Of a stretch of 8,249 nucleotides of DNA, positions 6,560-8,249 are shown one piece after another. The stretch is from assembly GCA_009885905.1 (NCBI GenBank), contig VFJU01000304.1, positions 1-8,249 on the forward strand, read 5' to 3'. The position numbers and the translations under genes were made by a program. How positions within the stretch are numbered: position 1 is the stretch's first letter; every line of letters starts with the position of its first letter. The notes under the pieces were generated by a model that saw only the letters and a program-made list of their open reading frames with translations, was not told where the DNA came from and did no database searches. This stretch comes from Verrucomicrobiota bacterium. Lineage in GTDB: Bacteria > Verrucomicrobiota > Verrucomicrobiia > Verrucomicrobiales > Akkermansiaceae.

Positions 6560-7438
6560 ATGGATTTCGATCTCCTAAACAATCTCTTCTATCAGCGAGC
6601 ACTTGCCACCGCAGGGTTCATTGGCTTTACAAATGGATTTTTTAGCGGGTTCGTGGTGTTGAGGCGGAATGCACTATCCGTATCAGCTTTGTCTCATACA
6701 ATGCTTCCAGGCATCGCATTGGGCATATTTCTGACTGGTGCACTTAGCCAGTGGAATGCATTTTTCGGCGCGTTATTCGCTGCTCTGTTAGTTGGTCTTG
6801 GATCGGTTGCAGTCGCTCGAGGAAACCGTGTGGAACAAGGCACCGCGTTGGCGGTTCTTTATACCGCTGCGTTCGCTGGTGGGATTGCCCTCTTGCCTAA
6901 GATCGGCACGCGTCAAGAACTGGAACACTGGCTATTTGGCGATATCATCGCAGTGGGTAACACAGATATCTGGATCGCATTCGGCATTGGTACTATCATC
7001 CTGTTAGTTACCAATCTACTCATGCGCCCAATTTTACTAACACTTTTCGAACCCCACGTTGCTGCGGCACAAGGTGTTCCAGTCCGCTTCATTCAGTACC
7101 TGATTTTCACCCTGCTGGTACTGGCTCTTGTTTCATCTCTACAAGCGGTTGGCTGCGTCTTGTCGGTTGGATTGTTAGTCACGCCTGCCGCAACCGTCTC
7201 TCTACTCACCGACCGAACCTCAGCATTGTTTTGGGGCGGAGGCTTGATCGGCGGCATCGGATCAATCGGCGCGGTTCTGCTCTCCGGAAGTTTCGGTATC
7301 ACACCGGGTCCAGCGATCGTGATTGTTCTCGGACTGTTGTTCATCGCCGCATACTTATTCAGCCCGAAGTACGGCCTATTGGCACCACATCATCCGTCAC
7401 GGACACATAAAAAATCGAAGAAAACAGCTCCGAATTGA
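6560..7438 (+). CDS. ABC-3 family metal transporter permease
   Basis: The protein has 292 residues and about eight or nine membrane helices, close to the usual length for ZnuB/MntC/SitC-type permeases. Family marks are visible in order: GFFSGFVVLRRNALS (26-40), ALSHTMLPGIALG (43-55), EHWLFGDIIAVG (122-133), then the strongly conserved VGCVLSVGLLVTPAATVSLL (197-216) followed by TDR, and SFGITPGPAIVIVLGL (244-259). The C-terminus leaves the membrane as a short basic tail with His (HHPSRTHKKSKK). It forms the channel for the metal delivered from the periplasm and pairs with the ATPase, whose stop lies three bases before this ATG. No solute-binding protein gene follows within the window. No Shine-Dalgarno sequence precedes the start, so translation probably depends on coupling with the ATPase. 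Confidence 0.93.
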   Translation: MDFDLLNNLFYQRALATAGFIGFTNGFFSGFVVLRRNALSVSALSHTMLPGIALGIFLTGALSQWNAFFGALFAALLVGLGSVAVARGNRVEQGTALAVLYTAAFAGGIALLPKIGTRQELEHWLFGDIIAVGNTDIWIAFGIGTIILLVTNLLMRPILLTLFEPHVAAAQGVPVRFIQYLIFTLLVLALVSSLQAVGCVLSVGLLVTPAATVSLLTDRTSALFWGGGLIGGIGSIGAVLLSGSFGITPGPAIVIVLGLLFIAAYLFSPKYGLLAPHHPSRTHKKSKKTAPN

Positions 7439-7462
7439 TCCACACCGCCCTGCGAACAGCAC

Positions 7463-7491
7463 TTGCACTGGCTGATTCGTTTGCTTAATAC
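7463..7491 (+). promoter_or_regulatory. Possible promoter of the cyclophilin-plsY pair
   Basis: TTGCAC (7463-7468) and TAATAC (7486-7491) are 17 bases apart in the 60-base gap after the permease. Each matches consensus at only three of six positions, but the spacing is ideal. Transcription would start close to 7498, at the ATG itself, giving a leaderless or nearly leaderless message. This fits the absence of a ribosome site but remains a guess. Confidence 0.22.
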
Positions 7492-7498
7492 TTTCTGG

Positions 7499-8098
7499 AT
7501 GAAACGACACCTCGCACTAATTTCCTTAATGCTCTTTCCAGTTCTCGCATCATGCGAGCCCACCAAAGAAACTGAAAAACCAAGCGCACCCACGTCCAAG
7601 GTTGCGAAGGTGCGATTAAAAACGTCCAAGGGCGACATCGTCATCGAAATGAATGCCGAAAAAGCACCCATCACGGTGGAAAATTTCCTAAGTTACGTCA
7701 AAAAGAAGCAATATGACGGAACAGTATTTCATCGCGTCATCAACGGGTTCATGATCCAAGGCGGCGGATTCACCCAACAGGGGCAGGTCCTAACCGAAAA
7801 AGAGACGGGTAAAGGAATCGTGAACGAAGGAAAAAATGGTCTCAAAAATGACCGTGGCACAATCGCCATGGCCCGCACGAGCGACCCTAACAGCGCTACT
7901 TCTCAGTTTTTCATCAACGTGGTGGACAACGGCATGCTAAATTTTCCTAACAACGGCGGCTATGCAGTCTTCGGTAAGGTAGTAGACGGCATGGACGTGG
8001 TGGACAAAATCAAATCTGTTACCACCCGTCCCGACGCCCGCCTTGGCAGTGATGTCCCCGTGGAACCTGTAACGATCCAATCCGCCAGCATCGAGTGA
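7499..8098 (+). CDS. Cyclophilin-type peptidyl-prolyl cis-trans isomerase, predicted lipoprotein
   Basis: The enzyme isomerises prolyl peptide bonds and so helps envelope proteins fold. The 199-residue product starts at ATG 7499. An upstream TTG at 7463 in the same frame would put extra residues before a clean signal peptide and is rejected. Residues 1-19 are a lipoprotein signal, MKRHL then a hydrophobic run and lipobox LASC, with the lipidated Cys at 19 and Glu at +2. A short Thr/Lys/Pro linker leads to the cyclophilin domain (about 36-199). The active-site stretch [14 protein letters not shown] (77-90) holds the expected Arg79, Phe84 and Gln87, and ATSQFFIN (133-140) holds the core Phe. 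The Trp of animal cyclophilin A is replaced (GMLNF), as in most bacterial forms. The stop shares its last base with the ATG of plsY (TGATG). Confidence 0.95.
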   Translation: MKRHLALISLMLFPVLASCEPTKETEKPSAPTSKVAKVRLKTSKGDIVIEMNAEKAPITVENFLSYVKKKQYDGTVFHRVINGFMIQGGGFTQQGQVLTEKETGKGIVNEGKNGLKNDRGTIAMARTSDPNSATSQFFINVVDNGMLNFPNNGGYAVFGKVVDGMDVVDKIKSVTTRPDARLGSDVPVEPVTIQSASIE

Positions 8099-8249
8099 TG
8101 CAACTCTGGCTCTGCCCACTCATTGCATTTTTGTTAGGATCTATCCCTTTCGGTCTCATCATCGGCAAGGCGCATGGTATTAACATCCGTGAGCATGGCT
8201 CTGGCAATATCGGCGCAACGAACGTGTTGCGCGTGGTGGGCAAAAAATA
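8098..8249 (+). CDS. plsY: Acyl-phosphate:glycerol-3-phosphate acyltransferase PlsY, N-terminal part
   Basis: The frame opens at ATG 8098 and runs off the right edge after 50 codons. PlsY is an inner-membrane enzyme that transfers an acyl chain from acyl phosphate to glycerol 3-phosphate, the first acylation in bacterial phospholipid synthesis. The visible part has a first membrane helix with [11 protein letters not shown] (14-24), then [19 protein letters not shown] (27-45). The GSGNxGATN block is a hallmark of the family and part of its glycerol-phosphate/active-site region. The start overlaps the cyclophilin stop by one base, which points to translational coupling. The rest of the protein (about 200 residues is usual) lies outside the window. 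Confidence 0.93.
   Translation, partial: MQLWLCPLIAFLLGSIPFGLIIGKAHGINIREHGSGNIGATNVLRVVGKK

Overview
The window is ordinary bacterial chromosome of medium GC, densely packed with genes and with short intergenic gaps. I see no tRNA, rRNA, CRISPR array, insertion sequence or phage gene. The best guess for the host is a diderm bacterium of the PVC group, probably Verrucomicrobiota. The reasons are a lipoprotein signal with a cyclophilin domain, a very large SNF2 helicase, start sites with almost no Shine-Dalgarno signal, and the general look of the proteins. This taxonomic call is inference only.

Layout. Positions 895 to 1 (minus strand) hold the first 298 codons of a membrane-anchored or secreted subtilisin-like (S8) protease, which runs off the left edge before its catalytic serine. 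Divergent from it, at about 1041-1571 (+), is a small two-helix membrane protein of the DUF3592 type. After a 171-base gap with a candidate promoter and a perfect 12-bp palindrome comes a 1165-residue SNF2-family helicase (1743-5240, +). It has a long N-terminal extension that contains a degenerate SWIM-like region.

Downstream, three genes are packed head to tail. They are an unknown single-helix exported protein (5289-5798), a metal-type ABC ATPase with a striking His/Cys-rich N-terminus (5795-6556, ATGA overlap with the gene before) and an ABC-3 family metal permease (6560-7438). Together these look like a zinc, manganese or iron importer without a recognisable solute-binding protein in the window. 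Sixty bases later a lipoprotein cyclophilin (7499-8098) is joined by a one-base stop/start overlap (TGATG) to the first 50 codons of plsY (8098 onward, cut by the right edge).

The points most worth a second look are the metal-binding tail on the ATPase, the unknown exported protein coupled to it, the altered SWIM region of the helicase, and the coupling of a periplasmic folding factor to phospholipid synthesis. I did not find a clearly new multi-gene system. The metal transporter cassette with its unknown partner is the nearest candidate.
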